Origin: Enterocloster aldenensis
GTDB taxonomy: Bacteria; Bacillota; Clostridia; Lachnospirales; Lachnospiraceae
Direction of reading: 5' to 3'
Assembly (NCBI RefSeq): GCF_003434055.1
Contig: NZ_QVEX01000001.1
Span: 124,001 to 188,000, forward strand
Length of the DNA: 64,000 nucleotides
Shown: one piece after another, positions 8,662 through 17,006 of the stretch
How the letters are laid out: each line of letters begins with the position of its first letter
Position numbering within the stretch: the first letter of the stretch is position 1
The notes under the pieces: generated by a model
What the model was told of the DNA's origin: nothing
The model's input: only the letters and a program-made list of their open reading frames with translations
Database searches by the model: none
Translations under genes and position numbers: made by a program

Positions 8662-9777
8662 CTAGTACCCCAGGGCCTCCCTGACGATTGTGTCGTCCAC
8701 ATGCTTTGCAATCTCCGGGAACCTGGATTCCTCCAGCAGTTCCTGGGATACCCAGAACTCACCTGTTATCTGGACAGAGTCGCCGATTGTTATGGTCTTT
8801 GCCTCATCAGAGGTCACAAAGGGACGTGTCTCAATTTCTGTCCTGCATGCTTCCAGGGAAGACTCCGAACCATTTTCCGTGTACCAGTCAAGAAGCAGCT
8901 GGGCCGTCATGTCCGGATCTGCCTGCAGTGCGTCGGTGGCCTCAAAAAATGCTTTTACATAATTCACAAGCACATCTCTTTTCCCGGTAAATGCCTTGTT
9001 GCTGACAATGATGGAATCAAACTGAGGCACTCCCAGGGTGGTCAGGCTGGAGGTGATGACCATCCCCTCTCCTTCCGCCTGATAGGAAGTGGGCGGGTTC
9101 AGGGCAGCCACATCACAGTTGCCAGTCATAAGCGCCTGGTATGCGGACGGGAAATCCATATGTACAATCTCCACATCCTCTGTGGTAAGCCCCAGCTTCT
9201 CAAGCCACTTAATGACATTGAGATGGGAAATGGTTCCTGTATTGGTCGCAATCACCGCGCCTTTCAGGGAATCAGCGTCACCGTATACATCGGGATAGGA
9301 TGGGTTATTGCCCTTAACCTTGGCAATAGGGGATTCCGGCCTGCATAGGGTATAGAGCCCGCCTTCTGAATGGCCGATATCAGCAATACAGTATGCACCG
9401 TAGATTGCCAGCGAATTAACCGCTGCCGCGCTCAGTGTCCCTACCTCCCACTGGTCCGCTGCCAGGGCCTCATTCATGGCCCCGCCGTTGGCAAAATAGA
9501 CTGTCTCAATCTTAAAGCCGTTCTTGGTGTCCAGTCCCTGGTCTATCATATATTTAATGGGGATACTGTTTAAAAAGGGCATGACCGCCACCTTCAGCAC
9601 AGGCAGGTCCGCTGTATCCTGGGCAGCCTGGGTCCCGGCGCCCCCTGCTTCCCCTGACGCGTCTTCTTTTTCTGCCGCTGCTGCCGGAGTCACCTCCACG
9701 GGCTTTGGCGCGCATCCTGCCAGTATGCCTGTCAGCATGGCAGCTGCCATTAATAAGCTTAACCATCTTTTCTTCAT
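8662..9777 (-). CDS. NitT/TauT-family ABC substrate-binding lipoprotein
   Basis: A 371-residue receptor. The N-terminus MKKRWLSLLMAAAMLTG is followed by the lipobox LAGC, so the mature protein is lipid-anchored outside the membrane. The linker is Ala/Glu-rich and the body is a type-2 periplasmic-binding fold (SsuA/TauA/ThiY-like; LKVAVMPFLNSIPIKYMIDQG near the start). The start is set by GGGAGGTCATACGTT before the ATG at 9777. It is the first gene of the importer operon. The ligand is not predictable from sequence; the downstream sulfatase suggests a sulfate ester or sulfonate. Confidence 0.92.
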   Translation of the reverse strand: MKKRWLSLLMAAAMLTGILAGCAPKPVEVTPAAAAEKEDASGEAGGAGTQAAQDTADLPVLKVAVMPFLNSIPIKYMIDQGLDTKNGFKIETVYFANGGAMNEALAADQWEVGTLSAAAVNSLAIYGAYCIADIGHSEGGLYTLCRPESPIAKVKGNNPSYPDVYGDADSLKGAVIATNTGTISHLNVIKWLEKLGLTTEDVEIVHMDFPSAYQALMTGNCDVAALNPPTSYQAEGEGMVITSSLTTLGVPQFDSIIVSNKAFTGKRDVLVNYVKAFFEATDALQADPDMTAQLLLDWYTENGSESSLEACRTEIETRPFVTSDEAKTITIGDSVQITGEFWVSQELLEESRFPEIAKHVDDTIVREALGY

Positions 9778-10028
9778 AACGTATGACCTCCCTTTCCTAT
9801 GCAGACATGAACCGGCATGCTGCATGTTGTCATGTTTCATTTGATGGGATAATCATACTAAATTCCCGGAAAACCGTATATCTGTTTTCTTATGGTTTTT
9901 TTGGTTTTTTTGTCTTTTTGGATTATTCAAATAAGAATGTTTAGAATTTTTGATATTATTTTAGATTTTTTAAACTGGTATAAGGTTTCTTCTACACCAC
10001 ATCCCGCGTAATGTCAGGTTCGTACAAT

Positions 10029-10066
10029 ATAAGAGTAGGGATTACATCCCCTATTCTTATTTTTTT
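10029..10066 (+). terminator. Rho-independent terminator
   Basis: ATAAGAGTAGGG (10029-10040) pairs with CCCTATTCTTAT (10049-10060, one G-U) around an 8-nt loop and is followed by a T7 tract on the plus strand. No plus-strand gene lies just upstream, so it may end an unannotated RNA. Confidence 0.6.
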
Positions 10067-10069
10067 GTT

Positions 10070-10149
10070 ATGATGAGTTTGATTGGCTGACGAAATGTCA
10101 GTTGGGACACCACGCCCGTCGTCTAAACCTGTTAGCCAACTCTCATCAT
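10070..10149. other. Long stem-loop (possible structured RNA)
   Basis: ATGATGAG + TTGGCTGAC (10070-10091) pair with GTTAGCCAA + CTCATCAT (10131-10149). An inner GACGA/TCGTC helix (10089-10093 with 10119-10123) could extend the fold. No known RNA family is recognised. Confidence 0.4.
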
Positions 10150-10310
10150 TGAGCACTCGATTCAGCAGGTTGGGTTTACACCTTAAAGCGGTACCCAACA
10201 ATCTGTATCATGTATAACCGTTTATACCCTTTTTAGCCATGTAATCTCTAGGCATTTTCCCTATATTACCGTTTCTTTCCCTCTCATTTTTTTCTAACCG
10301 TGTAACTTTC

Positions 10311-10347
10311 GGTAGTATTTGTGGTAGTATGGGAATTTTATACTACC
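10311..10347. repeat. GGTAGTAT direct and inverted repeats
   Basis: GGTAGTAT at 10311-10318 and 10323-10330 is followed by its exact reverse complement ATACTACC at 10340-10347. This is either an operator or a hairpin upstream of the small membrane-peptide gene. Confidence 0.6.
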
Positions 10348-10406
10348 AAGAAGAAAAGATTCAAATTTACTCTGACTGTTCCGTAAACATGCCTATTGTA
10401 ATACGA

Positions 10407-10412
10407 TATAAT
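10407..10412 (+). promoter_or_regulatory. Possible -10 box of the small-peptide gene
   Basis: A perfect TATAAT lies 43 bp before the small-peptide ATG. No good -35 is evident at the usual spacing (TAAACA at 10384-10389), so the call is tentative. Confidence 0.35.
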
Positions 10413-10454
10413 GGATATGCTGTCGACTCTCTCCAGCAGAGGGGAGGTGTGCAG

Positions 10455-10550
10455 ATGGATTACATATTTAACTTCCTTCTTTCGGTCATGGCAGGCGTAG
10501 CTGGCTACTATATCTGCAAATGGCTAGACCGAAACCATAAAGACAGCTAG
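10455..10550 (+). CDS. Small hydrophobic membrane peptide, candidate type I toxin
   Basis: A 31-codon gene with an excellent ribosome binding site (GGGGAGGTGTGCAG before the ATG). The peptide is one hydrophobic helix (residues 4-20, IFNFLLSVMAGVAGYYI) followed by a polar, charged tail (KWLDRNHKDS). This is the layout of short bacterial membrane peptides, including type I toxins and small regulatory peptides. A longer upstream in-frame reading from 10329 lacks a ribosome binding site. A 12-bp perfect stem-loop follows 9 bp after the stop. No family name is certain; toxicity is inferred from form only. Confidence 0.6.
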   Translation: MDYIFNFLLSVMAGVAGYYICKWLDRNHKDS

Positions 10551-10552
10551 CC

Positions 10553-10588
10553 AAAAAGAAATCCCGTGTACTGGCATACACGGGATTT
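10553..10588 (-). terminator. Terminator of the two-component operon (12-bp stem)
   Basis: AAATCCCGTGTA (10559-10570) and TACACGGGATTT (10577-10588) form a perfect 12-bp stem with a 6-nt loop. Read on the minus strand it is followed by CTTTTTGG, so it should end the response-regulator transcript. On the plus strand only CTTTG follows, but it may also protect the small-peptide mRNA. Confidence 0.75.
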
Positions 10589-10663
10589 CGCTTTGTGTCC
10601 AAATGGACATACTTAACTTCCTGGCTAAGATTATTCTACACCAAATATCATGTAATGTCAATA

Positions 10664-11353
10664 TCACACCTTAAAGCGGTACCCAACCCCCCAGATAGTC
10701 TCAATATACTGGGGTTTGGCTGTGTTAAATTCAATCTTTTCCCTTATCTTCTTAATATGCACGGTTACAGTAGCAATGTCACCAATGGATTCCATGTCCC
10801 ATATCTTGCTGAACAGTTCTTCTTTTGTGAACACATGATTTGGATTCTGGGCCAGGAAGGTGAGCAGGTCAAATTCCTTGGTGGTAAAGGTCTTCTCCTC
10901 CCCATTAATCCATACCCGGCGCGCTGTCTTATCAATCTTTAAGCCACGGATCTCGATAATCTCATTGGAGGGCTGGCCGCTGCCAATCAGCCGCTCATAG
11001 CGGGCCATATGTGCCTTGACCCTGGCCACCATCTCGCTGGGGCTGAATGGCTTGGTAATGTAATCGTCCGCCCCTAGCCCCAAACCCCGGATTTTATCAA
11101 TATCCTCTTTTTTGGCAGAAACCATGATGATGGGGGTATTCTTAACCTCCCTTACTTTCTTGCAGATTTCAAATCCATCTGTCCCGGGAAGCATCAGGTC
11201 CAGAATCAGCAGGTCATAGTCTTCTTTTAAAGCCTTGGAAAGGCCTTCTGTCCCGTCATTCTCAATCTCCACTTCAAAACCGGACAGTTCCAGATAATCC
11301 TTCTCCAGCTCTGCTATGCTCTCCTCATCTTCCACGATCAGTATCTTGCTCAT
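10664..11353 (-). CDS. OmpR/PhoB-family response regulator
   Basis: A 229-residue cytoplasmic regulator. The receiver starts SKILIVEDEESIAEL, with phospho-acceptor Asp in LLILDLMLPGTDG and conserved Lys in DDYITKPFSPSE. A C-terminal winged helix follows (TTKEFDLLTFLAQNPNHVFTKEEL, ending IETIWGVGYRFKV). The start is set by AGGAGGTTATACAGG before ATG 11353, inside the end of the kinase gene (29-bp overlap), so the two are translationally coupled. Its 3' end has a short duplicate at 10178-10199. Confidence 0.95.
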   Translation of the reverse strand: MSKILIVEDEESIAELEKDYLELSGFEVEIENDGTEGLSKALKEDYDLLILDLMLPGTDGFEICKKVREVKNTPIIMVSAKKEDIDKIRGLGLGADDYITKPFSPSEMVARVKAHMARYERLIGSGQPSNEIIEIRGLKIDKTARRVWINGEEKTFTTKEFDLLTFLAQNPNHVFTKEELFSKIWDMESIGDIATVTVHIKKIREKIEFNTAKPQYIETIWGVGYRFKV

Positions 11354-12845
11354 CCTGTATAACCTCCTGATATTTTCTAAGGACAAAGTGGATTTCCGTT
11401 CCAATCCCTTCCTTGCTGGTAGCCCATATACGGCCTCCATGGTCCTCTATGATCTTACGCACGATGGACAGTCCGATACCGCTTCCTCCCTGGGATGAAT
11501 TCCTGGAAGAATCCGTGCGGTAAAACCGGTCAAATATATTAGGAAGGTCTTTTGCCGCAATACCCTTCCCGTTGTCCTCAATCTCCACCTGGATGAAATC
11601 ACCCACATCCTTTATCCGGATATTGATAATACCTTTTTTCTTATCCAGATATTTTACGGAATTGCTGATGATGTTGTTGATTACCCGCTTCATCTGTTCG
11701 GCGTCGGCAATCACCACGATATCCTCATCCACATAGTTGAAATAGCCCAGCTCAATGCCCCTGGCTTCCATATCCAGTCCCACTTCCTCAATGCAGTCCC
11801 TGAAATACTGGGCCACATTAATCTTAGTGAACGCATATGGAATCTTGTTGGTATCAATCTTGGAATAAAAGGTGAGCTCATCAATGAGCCTGTCCATATC
11901 ATTAGCCTTATTGTAAATGGTACGGATATATTTGTCCAGTCTTTCCGGTGAAAAGGCAACGCCGTCCATGATTCCCTCCACATAACCCTTAATAGCCGTA
12001 ATCGGCGTCTTCAAATCGTGGGATATGTTGCTGATCAGTTCCTTGTTCTCCTTATCATCCTGTATCTTTTCATCTGCATTCTCCCGGAGCCTGATGCGCA
12101 TCTCCTCAAAATCCTGGCACAGCTGCCCTATCTCATCGTCCGCATCCACATCCAGGGTAAAGTCCAGGTTGCCGTCCCGTATCTTCTTAGTGGCCTCCTG
12201 CAGCTTATTAAGCGGGCTTAGGATAGAGCGGTAAACCCAGAGCGTAAGGGCGATACCTGCTATCATCAGTATCATGGCCCCCAGTATCAGCATCTCACGG
12301 AGCATTGACTTCACTTCCGGAACCAGGTCGTCCACATTGGATATGATGAATGCAGTGCCGGCTTCCCCGTCAGGAAACGTGAAATCCATCTGCTTAATCA
12401 GGTGCTGGCTCTCGCCGTCCAGATAGATACCGCCTTCCAGGTCGCCTTTCATGGCGCCAAAATGAGGGAGCTGGGCACAAAGCGCCTCATCCTCCTTGAT
12501 ATTATCATCCCCACAATAGATGATTACATCCCCTTTAAGGACCATCAGGAATGCATAGTGGCTTTTCAGTTCCGCATTAATGGAATCCAGATAGTCCGGA
12601 TCGCTGTACTTTCCGGGATTCTTATCCAGTGTCCTGCGGATATCTTCCTGGGAACGCTTTGTCAGCCGGTTGAATATCTGCATGGAATTGCCGGAGAAGA
12701 AATCAACCGGCTCCGTCAGCCCATACTCTTTGATAAAGGATTTGGCCTGATAATTGCCAAGCACCATGGCCATCAGGTAAAACAACATCATAGGTACAAT
12801 GGTAATGGTCAGAAATGCTACTGCAAGACGGGTCTTTAATTTCAT
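11325..12845 (-). CDS. Sensor histidine kinase, HAMP type
   Basis: A 506-residue membrane kinase. There are two membrane segments (about 5-27 and 180-205) around an extracytoplasmic sensor, then HAMP, a dimerisation helix with the phosphorylated His in NISHDLKTPITAIKG, and a HATPase domain with DNGKGIAAKDLPNIFDRFYR and GIGLSIVRKIIEDHGG. ATG 12845 is chosen because AAGGAGGATGGGACTT precedes it; the ATG three codons earlier overlaps that site. It is the partner of the downstream regulator. The signal is unknown. Confidence 0.94.
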   Translation of the reverse strand: MKLKTRLAVAFLTITIVPMMLFYLMAMVLGNYQAKSFIKEYGLTEPVDFFSGNSMQIFNRLTKRSQEDIRRTLDKNPGKYSDPDYLDSINAELKSHYAFLMVLKGDVIIYCGDDNIKEDEALCAQLPHFGAMKGDLEGGIYLDGESQHLIKQMDFTFPDGEAGTAFIISNVDDLVPEVKSMLREMLILGAMILMIAGIALTLWVYRSILSPLNKLQEATKKIRDGNLDFTLDVDADDEIGQLCQDFEEMRIRLRENADEKIQDDKENKELISNISHDLKTPITAIKGYVEGIMDGVAFSPERLDKYIRTIYNKANDMDRLIDELTFYSKIDTNKIPYAFTKINVAQYFRDCIEEVGLDMEARGIELGYFNYVDEDIVVIADAEQMKRVINNIISNSVKYLDKKKGIINIRIKDVGDFIQVEIEDNGKGIAAKDLPNIFDRFYRTDSSRNSSQGGSGIGLSIVRKIIEDHGGRIWATSKEGIGTEIHFVLRKYQEVIQDEQDTDRGR

Positions 12846-12912
12846 AAGTCCCATCCTCCTTCATTAACTTACGCATGACACCGTCCTTATAAAGACATAC
12901 TGTCACCCGCTA

Positions 12913-12940
12913 TTGACAGTATATCACAATTACTTATAAT
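12913..12940 (+). promoter_or_regulatory. Predicted promoter upstream of pssA (distal)
   Basis: A perfect TTGACA (12913-12918) and TATAAT (12935-12940) are spaced by 16 bp on the plus strand, in the divergent gap between the kinase and pssA. It overlaps TTATAA-TCGT-TTATAA, a short inverted repeat. Confidence 0.6.
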
Positions 12941-12988
12941 CGTTTATAAAACTATTATAAATTTTATTAATAACTATCCTGTTTATCC

Positions 12989-13016
12989 TTGTTTCCTCGG
13001 CAATATCTGATATAAT
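12989..13016 (+). promoter_or_regulatory. Predicted promoter upstream of pssA (proximal)
   Basis: TTGTTT (12989-12994) and TATAAT (13011-13016) are spaced by 16 bp. The start site would be about 50 bp before the pssA ATG. Confidence 0.5.
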
Positions 13017-13072
13017 AATACTATTGCCCATGAACAGACGGGCGAAAAAGCAGTAATGAATGGGGTTAGATT

Positions 13073-13687
13073 ATGATTGGTTTTTACAGTTACACTGTGA
13101 TTTTGACATACCTTGGACTTGCATCCGCTGCCCTGGGTATGATGCTTACATTTAACGGCTTTGCCAGATATGCCTTGTTCTGCCTGGCATTTTCAGGTCT
13201 CTGCGACATGTTTGACGGCAAGGTGGCCCGGACAAAGGCAAACCGGACCGAGGATGAGAAGCGTTTTGGCATTCAAATCGACTCCCTCTGTGATGTTGTC
13301 TGCTTTGGCGCATTTCCCATGATCCTGTGTTACTCCATGGGAATGAGGGGGATTGCCGGAATCTGTATCCTGGTCTTTTATCTGACAGCAGGTGTCATCC
13401 GCCTGGCCTTTTTCAATGTGATGGAGGAACGGCGCCAGGATGAGACGGATGAGGCCCGCAAGTACTACCAGGGGCTACCGATTACATCCATTTCCATCAT
13501 CCTGCCCCTATTCTGCACCCTGCGTCCCTTGCTTGGGCACCGTTTCCTGTCCGAGCTGCACATATGCATCCTCACGGTAGGGCTGCTGTTCATCATCAAT
13601 TTCCAGCTTAAGAAACCAGGCTGGAGAATGCTCACATTCCTGATATCCATTGTGGCACTGTCACTGATTAAGATATACTTTTTCTAA
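13073..13687 (+). CDS. pssA: CDP-diacylglycerol-serine O-phosphatidyltransferase
   Basis: A 204-residue integral membrane enzyme that makes phosphatidylserine from CDP-diacylglycerol and serine. It carries the CDP-alcohol phosphatidyltransferase motif as DGKVAR...GIQIDSLCD (about residues 46-73) and about six hydrophobic helices. The ribosome binding site is weak (GGGGTTAGATT). It lies 16 bp upstream of psd, so the two form a phosphatidylethanolamine operon. The family assignment is strong and serine as acceptor is supported by the psd neighbour. Confidence 0.92.
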   Translation: MIGFYSYTVILTYLGLASAALGMMLTFNGFARYALFCLAFSGLCDMFDGKVARTKANRTEDEKRFGIQIDSLCDVVCFGAFPMILCYSMGMRGIAGICILVFYLTAGVIRLAFFNVMEERRQDETDEARKYYQGLPITSISIILPLFCTLRPLLGHRFLSELHICILTVGLLFIINFQLKKPGWRMLTFLISIVALSLIKIYFF

Positions 13688-13703
13688 AGAAAGGTGTGAT
13701 TGA

Positions 13704-14585
13704 ATGAAATATGCTGACAGGACCGGGCGCATCCATGGCAATGACACATTACAGGACAGATTCCTGCGCCTTCTCTACGGCAGTCTTCCCGGCCGTTTAC
13801 TTTTAAAGCCCCTGATCCATCCATGCGTATCCAGGATTGGAGGATATGTGCTGGACTCTTCCCTGTCATCCATCCTGATTAGGCCATTCATGCGGTCCTG
13901 CGGTATTTCCTTAAGGGACTGTGAGATTCCGGCCACAGGCTGCTACCGTTCCTTCAATGCCTTTTTCACACGTTCCCTAAAGGAGGGCGCCAGGTCCTTT
14001 GATATGGATCCGGATGTGCTCTGCAGCCCCTGCGACGGACTGGTTAGCGCATATCCCATCAGCCGGACCCGGCATTTCTTCATCAAGCACACGGACTATA
14101 CCCTGGACCAGCTGTTAAAGGACCATAAGCTGGCTTCCCGTTACACTGGCGGCACCGCCCTGGTGTTCCGTCTTACCGTGTCAGACTATCACCGGTATGC
14201 TTACATTGATGATGGAAAGCGTTCCTCCTACCGCAGGATTCCCGGCGTCCTTAACACAGTGAATCCTTCCGCTGCAGCCAGCCGTCCCATCTATAAGGAA
14301 AACACAAGGGAATACACCCTGATTAAATCCCAGAACTTCGGCACCGTGCTGATGATGGAGGTGGGCGCCATGATGGTTGGCAGAATCATGAACCATCATA
14401 AGGCATATACCAGACTGGATGTTTTCCGCGGCCAGGAAAAGGGATACTTTGCCTTTGGGGGCTCCACCGTAATCCTGCTGTTTGAACCTGGCGCAGTCCG
14501 TATTGACCGTGATATATTGAGGAATACGGCCCTTGACATAGAGACTGGCGTGCGGATGGGGGAACCTGTGGGCAGACGCGCCTGA
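13704..14585 (+). CDS. psd: Phosphatidylserine decarboxylase
   Basis: A 293-residue membrane-associated, pyruvoyl-dependent decarboxylase that converts phosphatidylserine to phosphatidylethanolamine. The self-cleavage motif is visible near the end as FGGST (about residues 250-254), in which the Ser becomes the pyruvoyl group of the small chain. The conserved His segments LTVSDYHRYAY and the RIMNHHKAYTR region are present. AGAAAGGTGTGATTGA precedes the start. The length agrees with the longer Psd type of Firmicutes. Confidence 0.93.
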   Translation: MKYADRTGRIHGNDTLQDRFLRLLYGSLPGRLLLKPLIHPCVSRIGGYVLDSSLSSILIRPFMRSCGISLRDCEIPATGCYRSFNAFFTRSLKEGARSFDMDPDVLCSPCDGLVSAYPISRTRHFFIKHTDYTLDQLLKDHKLASRYTGGTALVFRLTVSDYHRYAYIDDGKRSSYRRIPGVLNTVNPSAAASRPIYKENTREYTLIKSQNFGTVLMMEVGAMMVGRIMNHHKAYTRLDVFRGQEKGYFAFGGSTVILLFEPGAVRIDRDILRNTALDIETGVRMGEPVGRRA

Positions 14586-14599
14586 TTTTCCCAGGACTG

Positions 14600-14645
14600 C
14601 ATTGCGTAGATAGCAAGTGCTGAATTCACTGGTATTTACGCAATG
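14600..14645. terminator. Stem-loop after psd
   Basis: CATTGCGTA (14600-14608) pairs with TACGCAATG (14637-14645), with an inner AGTG/CACT helix. It sits between convergent psd and a decayed gene. There is no clear T tract on either strand, so a terminator role is plausible but unproven. Confidence 0.4.
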
Positions 14646-14650
14646 GAGCA

Positions 14651-15495
14651 CTAATTTGCGTCATGTATAGGCAGCCCCGACGGATACAAGACAGGTACCG
14701 TCTTCTCCTCCTGGCCGTAATCTGTCAGGGATTCACTATAAGTCCCCATATCTGAATCAATCAGGGTCATAGCGCCTGGGCACATCCTGAAGGTCTGATA
14801 CCTGCTGTCATATCCGCGTTCATCCTCATGGTCCCGGCGAAGGTTGAGATGGATCAGGCCATTGCCCCGGTATAGTATTCCCGCCGCCTTAAACCCATCT
14901 GTTTCCGCATTCCCCAGAACCTCCTCTGCCCCCTGGCAGGCAAGGAATTCATCCATGGTGACCTGTATGGCGCCATACTCTGCAAAATCCCCATTCTCAA
15001 AAAAGAAATAATACGGCTTGTAGCTGTGCCCGCTTCCAATCAGATCCCGGCGCCCGTTTTCCATTTCCAGATATGACACCGAACCGTCATATGCACTTGT
15101 GCGCAGGCATACATTGCCCATATCATCCAAATGGAAACCCATTCCCCAACCGGATAAATTCATGGAACGCGGCGAGCCGTCTTTTACGGTCCATAGATAG
15201 GATGTGGATGAGGTAAATGCATCCAAATCCGTCAATCTGCCACAAAGGCAAATGCCTCATATACTCCGTCGCCGTCATAATCGTCATAATCCAAGGAGGA
15301 AAAGTCCAGCCTTAATTCCCTCAGTCCGGTGAGCAGGGATAGTTTTGCATAATCAGTCCCGCTGCATATGGTTAGGTTGGCAGCGGACGCATCCCTGCAT
15401 ATTGCCTGCGTCTTCCCATCCTGGTCCGCGAATGTCACGTATCCGGATATTGCCAGCGCCTCCATAATACAGAGAAAGCCGCACATCCAGGCCAA
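14651..15495 (-). pseudogene. Decayed gene with frameshift, VCBS/EF-hand-like segment
   Basis: Two overlapping readings appear to be parts of one former gene. The upstream part (15232-15495, 87 codons) ends ...DGDGVYEAFAFVAD just before the downstream part (14651-15235, 194 codons) begins ...TDLDAFTSSTSYLWTV in another frame. Both would need TTG starts, neither has a ribosome binding site, and an in-frame stop lies immediately upstream of 15495. The DYDDYDGDGVYEAFAF segment resembles the Ca-binding DxDxDG repeats of secreted proteins. Product unknown; the N-terminus, probably including a signal peptide, is missing. Confidence 0.6.
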
Positions 15496-15581
15496 TCCTT
15501 AAGGTGTGCAGCTCTCTGTCATTATCTCATCATAACATCATGCCATATATAACTCTATGGAATGTAAATACTCAATTTCCC

Positions 15582-16970
15582 CTAAAACATGAACTTATCA
15601 GCAAAGTAATCCTTCAGCCCGCTGATTGGAATCCTTACCTGCTCCATGGTATCCCTGTCACGTACCGTCACTGACTGGTCTTCCTCAGAATCAAAGTCAT
15701 AGGTGATACAGAACGGAGTGCCAATCTCATCCTGTCTTCTGTATCTCTTGCCGATATTGCCCCTGTCGTCAAATTCACAGTTAAAGTACTTGGAAAGCTC
15801 GGTGTAAACCTTCTCAGCGCCCTGGTTGAGTTTCTTGGACAGCGGAAGCACCCCTACCTTTACAGGTGCAAGGGCCGGATGGAAATGAAGCACGGTCCTC
15901 ACATCCCCTTCGCCAATCTCTTCCTCATCATATGCAGCGCAGAGGAATGCCAGTGTCACACGGTCAGCTCCCAGGGATGGCTCGATTACGTATGGGATGT
16001 ACTTTTCCTTTGCCTCGTCGTCAAAATAGGACATATCCTGTCCTGATACGTTCTGATGCTGTGTCAGGTCATAATCCGTCCTGTCGGCAATTCCCCACAG
16101 CTCGCCCCATCCGAATGGGAACAGGAACTCCAAATCCGTGGTTGCCTTGCTGTAAAAGGACAGCTCTTCCTTCTCATGATCCCTTGCACGCATCTCATCT
16201 TCCTTGATTCCAAGGGCTTTTAACCAGTCAATGCAATACTGCTTCCAGTATGCAAACCACTCCAGATCCGTATCAGGCTTACAGAAGAACTCCAGTTCCA
16301 TCTGCTCAAATTCCCTTGTACGGAACGTAAAGTTACCTGGTGTGATCTCGTTACGGAATGACTTGCCGATCTGGGCAATTCCAAAGGGGACCTTTTTCCT
16401 TGAAGTCCTCTGTACATTCTTAAAGTTGACAAAAATACCCTGTGCTGTCTCCGGACGGAGATAAACCGTATTCTTGGCATCCTCAGTCACGCCCTGGAAG
16501 GTCTTGAACATCAGGTTGAACTGGCGGATTTCCGTAAAGTCATGGGCGCCGCAGCTTGGGCAGCAGATATGATTGTCATCAATATACTGCTTCATCTGCT
16601 CCTGGGACCATGCGTCCACGGAGCCTTCCATCTTAATGCCGTGTTCATCGTTAAAATCCTCAATCAGTTTATCTGCGCGGAACCTCTCCTTACACTGCTT
16701 ACAGTCCATCAGTGGATCGGAGAAACCGCCCAGGTGTCCGCTGGCCACCCATGTCTGGGGATTCATCAGGATTGCACAGTCAACCCCCACATTGTATGGG
16801 CTTTCCATTACAAACTTCTGCCACCATGCCTTTTTTACATTGTTCTTCAGTTCCACGCCAAGGTTGCCGTAGTCCCAGGTATTGGCAAGGCCGCCGTAGA
16901 TTTCAGAGCCGGGATAGACAAATCCCCTGTTCTTTGCCAGCGCCACAATTTTTTCCATTGTCTTTTCCAT
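15582..16970 (-). CDS. glyS: Glycyl-tRNA synthetase, homodimeric class II
   Basis: A 462-residue cytoplasmic enzyme that charges tRNA-Gly. The archaeal/Gram-positive single-chain form is recognised from [21 protein letters not shown] at the start, the motif-2 region [25 protein letters not shown], and the C-terminal anticodon-binding domain. The start at 16970 (GAGAGGATACGGAT before ATG) gives the usual length; the earlier ATG at 17000 has no ribosome binding site. No T-box leader is visible because the lipoprotein gene ends 36 bp upstream. It is probably the last gene of the era-recO transcript. Confidence 0.96.
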   Translation of the reverse strand: MEKTMEKIVALAKNRGFVYPGSEIYGGLANTWDYGNLGVELKNNVKKAWWQKFVMESPYNVGVDCAILMNPQTWVASGHLGGFSDPLMDCKQCKERFRADKLIEDFNDEHGIKMEGSVDAWSQEQMKQYIDDNHICCPSCGAHDFTEIRQFNLMFKTFQGVTEDAKNTVYLRPETAQGIFVNFKNVQRTSRKKVPFGIAQIGKSFRNEITPGNFTFRTREFEQMELEFFCKPDTDLEWFAYWKQYCIDWLKALGIKEDEMRARDHEKEELSFYSKATTDLEFLFPFGWGELWGIADRTDYDLTQHQNVSGQDMSYFDDEAKEKYIPYVIEPSLGADRVTLAFLCAAYDEEEIGEGDVRTVLHFHPALAPVKVGVLPLSKKLNQGAEKVYTELSKYFNCEFDDRGNIGKRYRRQDEIGTPFCITYDFDSEEDQSVTVRDRDTMEQVRIPISGLKDYFADKFMF

Positions 16971-17006
16971 ATCCGTATCCTCTCTTTTATCTTCATTCAT
17001 TTTATA

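Larger units (their letters stand above)
9988..10199. other. Intergenic block resembling the 3' end of the nearby response regulator, with an inserted structured segment
   Basis: ACACCTTAAAGCGGTACCCAAC at 10178-10199 is identical to 10666-10687, the 3' coding end and stop of the OmpR-type regulator. A second piece, TTCTACACCA...GTAATGTCA near 9988-10012, resembles the sequence just below that regulator (about 10633-10660). In the upstream copy these two pieces are about 165 bp apart instead of adjacent. The intervening DNA holds a terminator (10029-10066) and a long imperfect inverted repeat (10070-10149). It may be a duplication scar with an inserted element. A 69-codon reading on the minus strand across it is not convincing. 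Confidence 0.55.

Noticed and set aside
9992..10201. A 69-codon minus-strand reading in the intergenic block
   Set aside because: It crosses the duplicated 3' end and the stem-loop and has no ribosome binding site; better explained as non-coding remnant.
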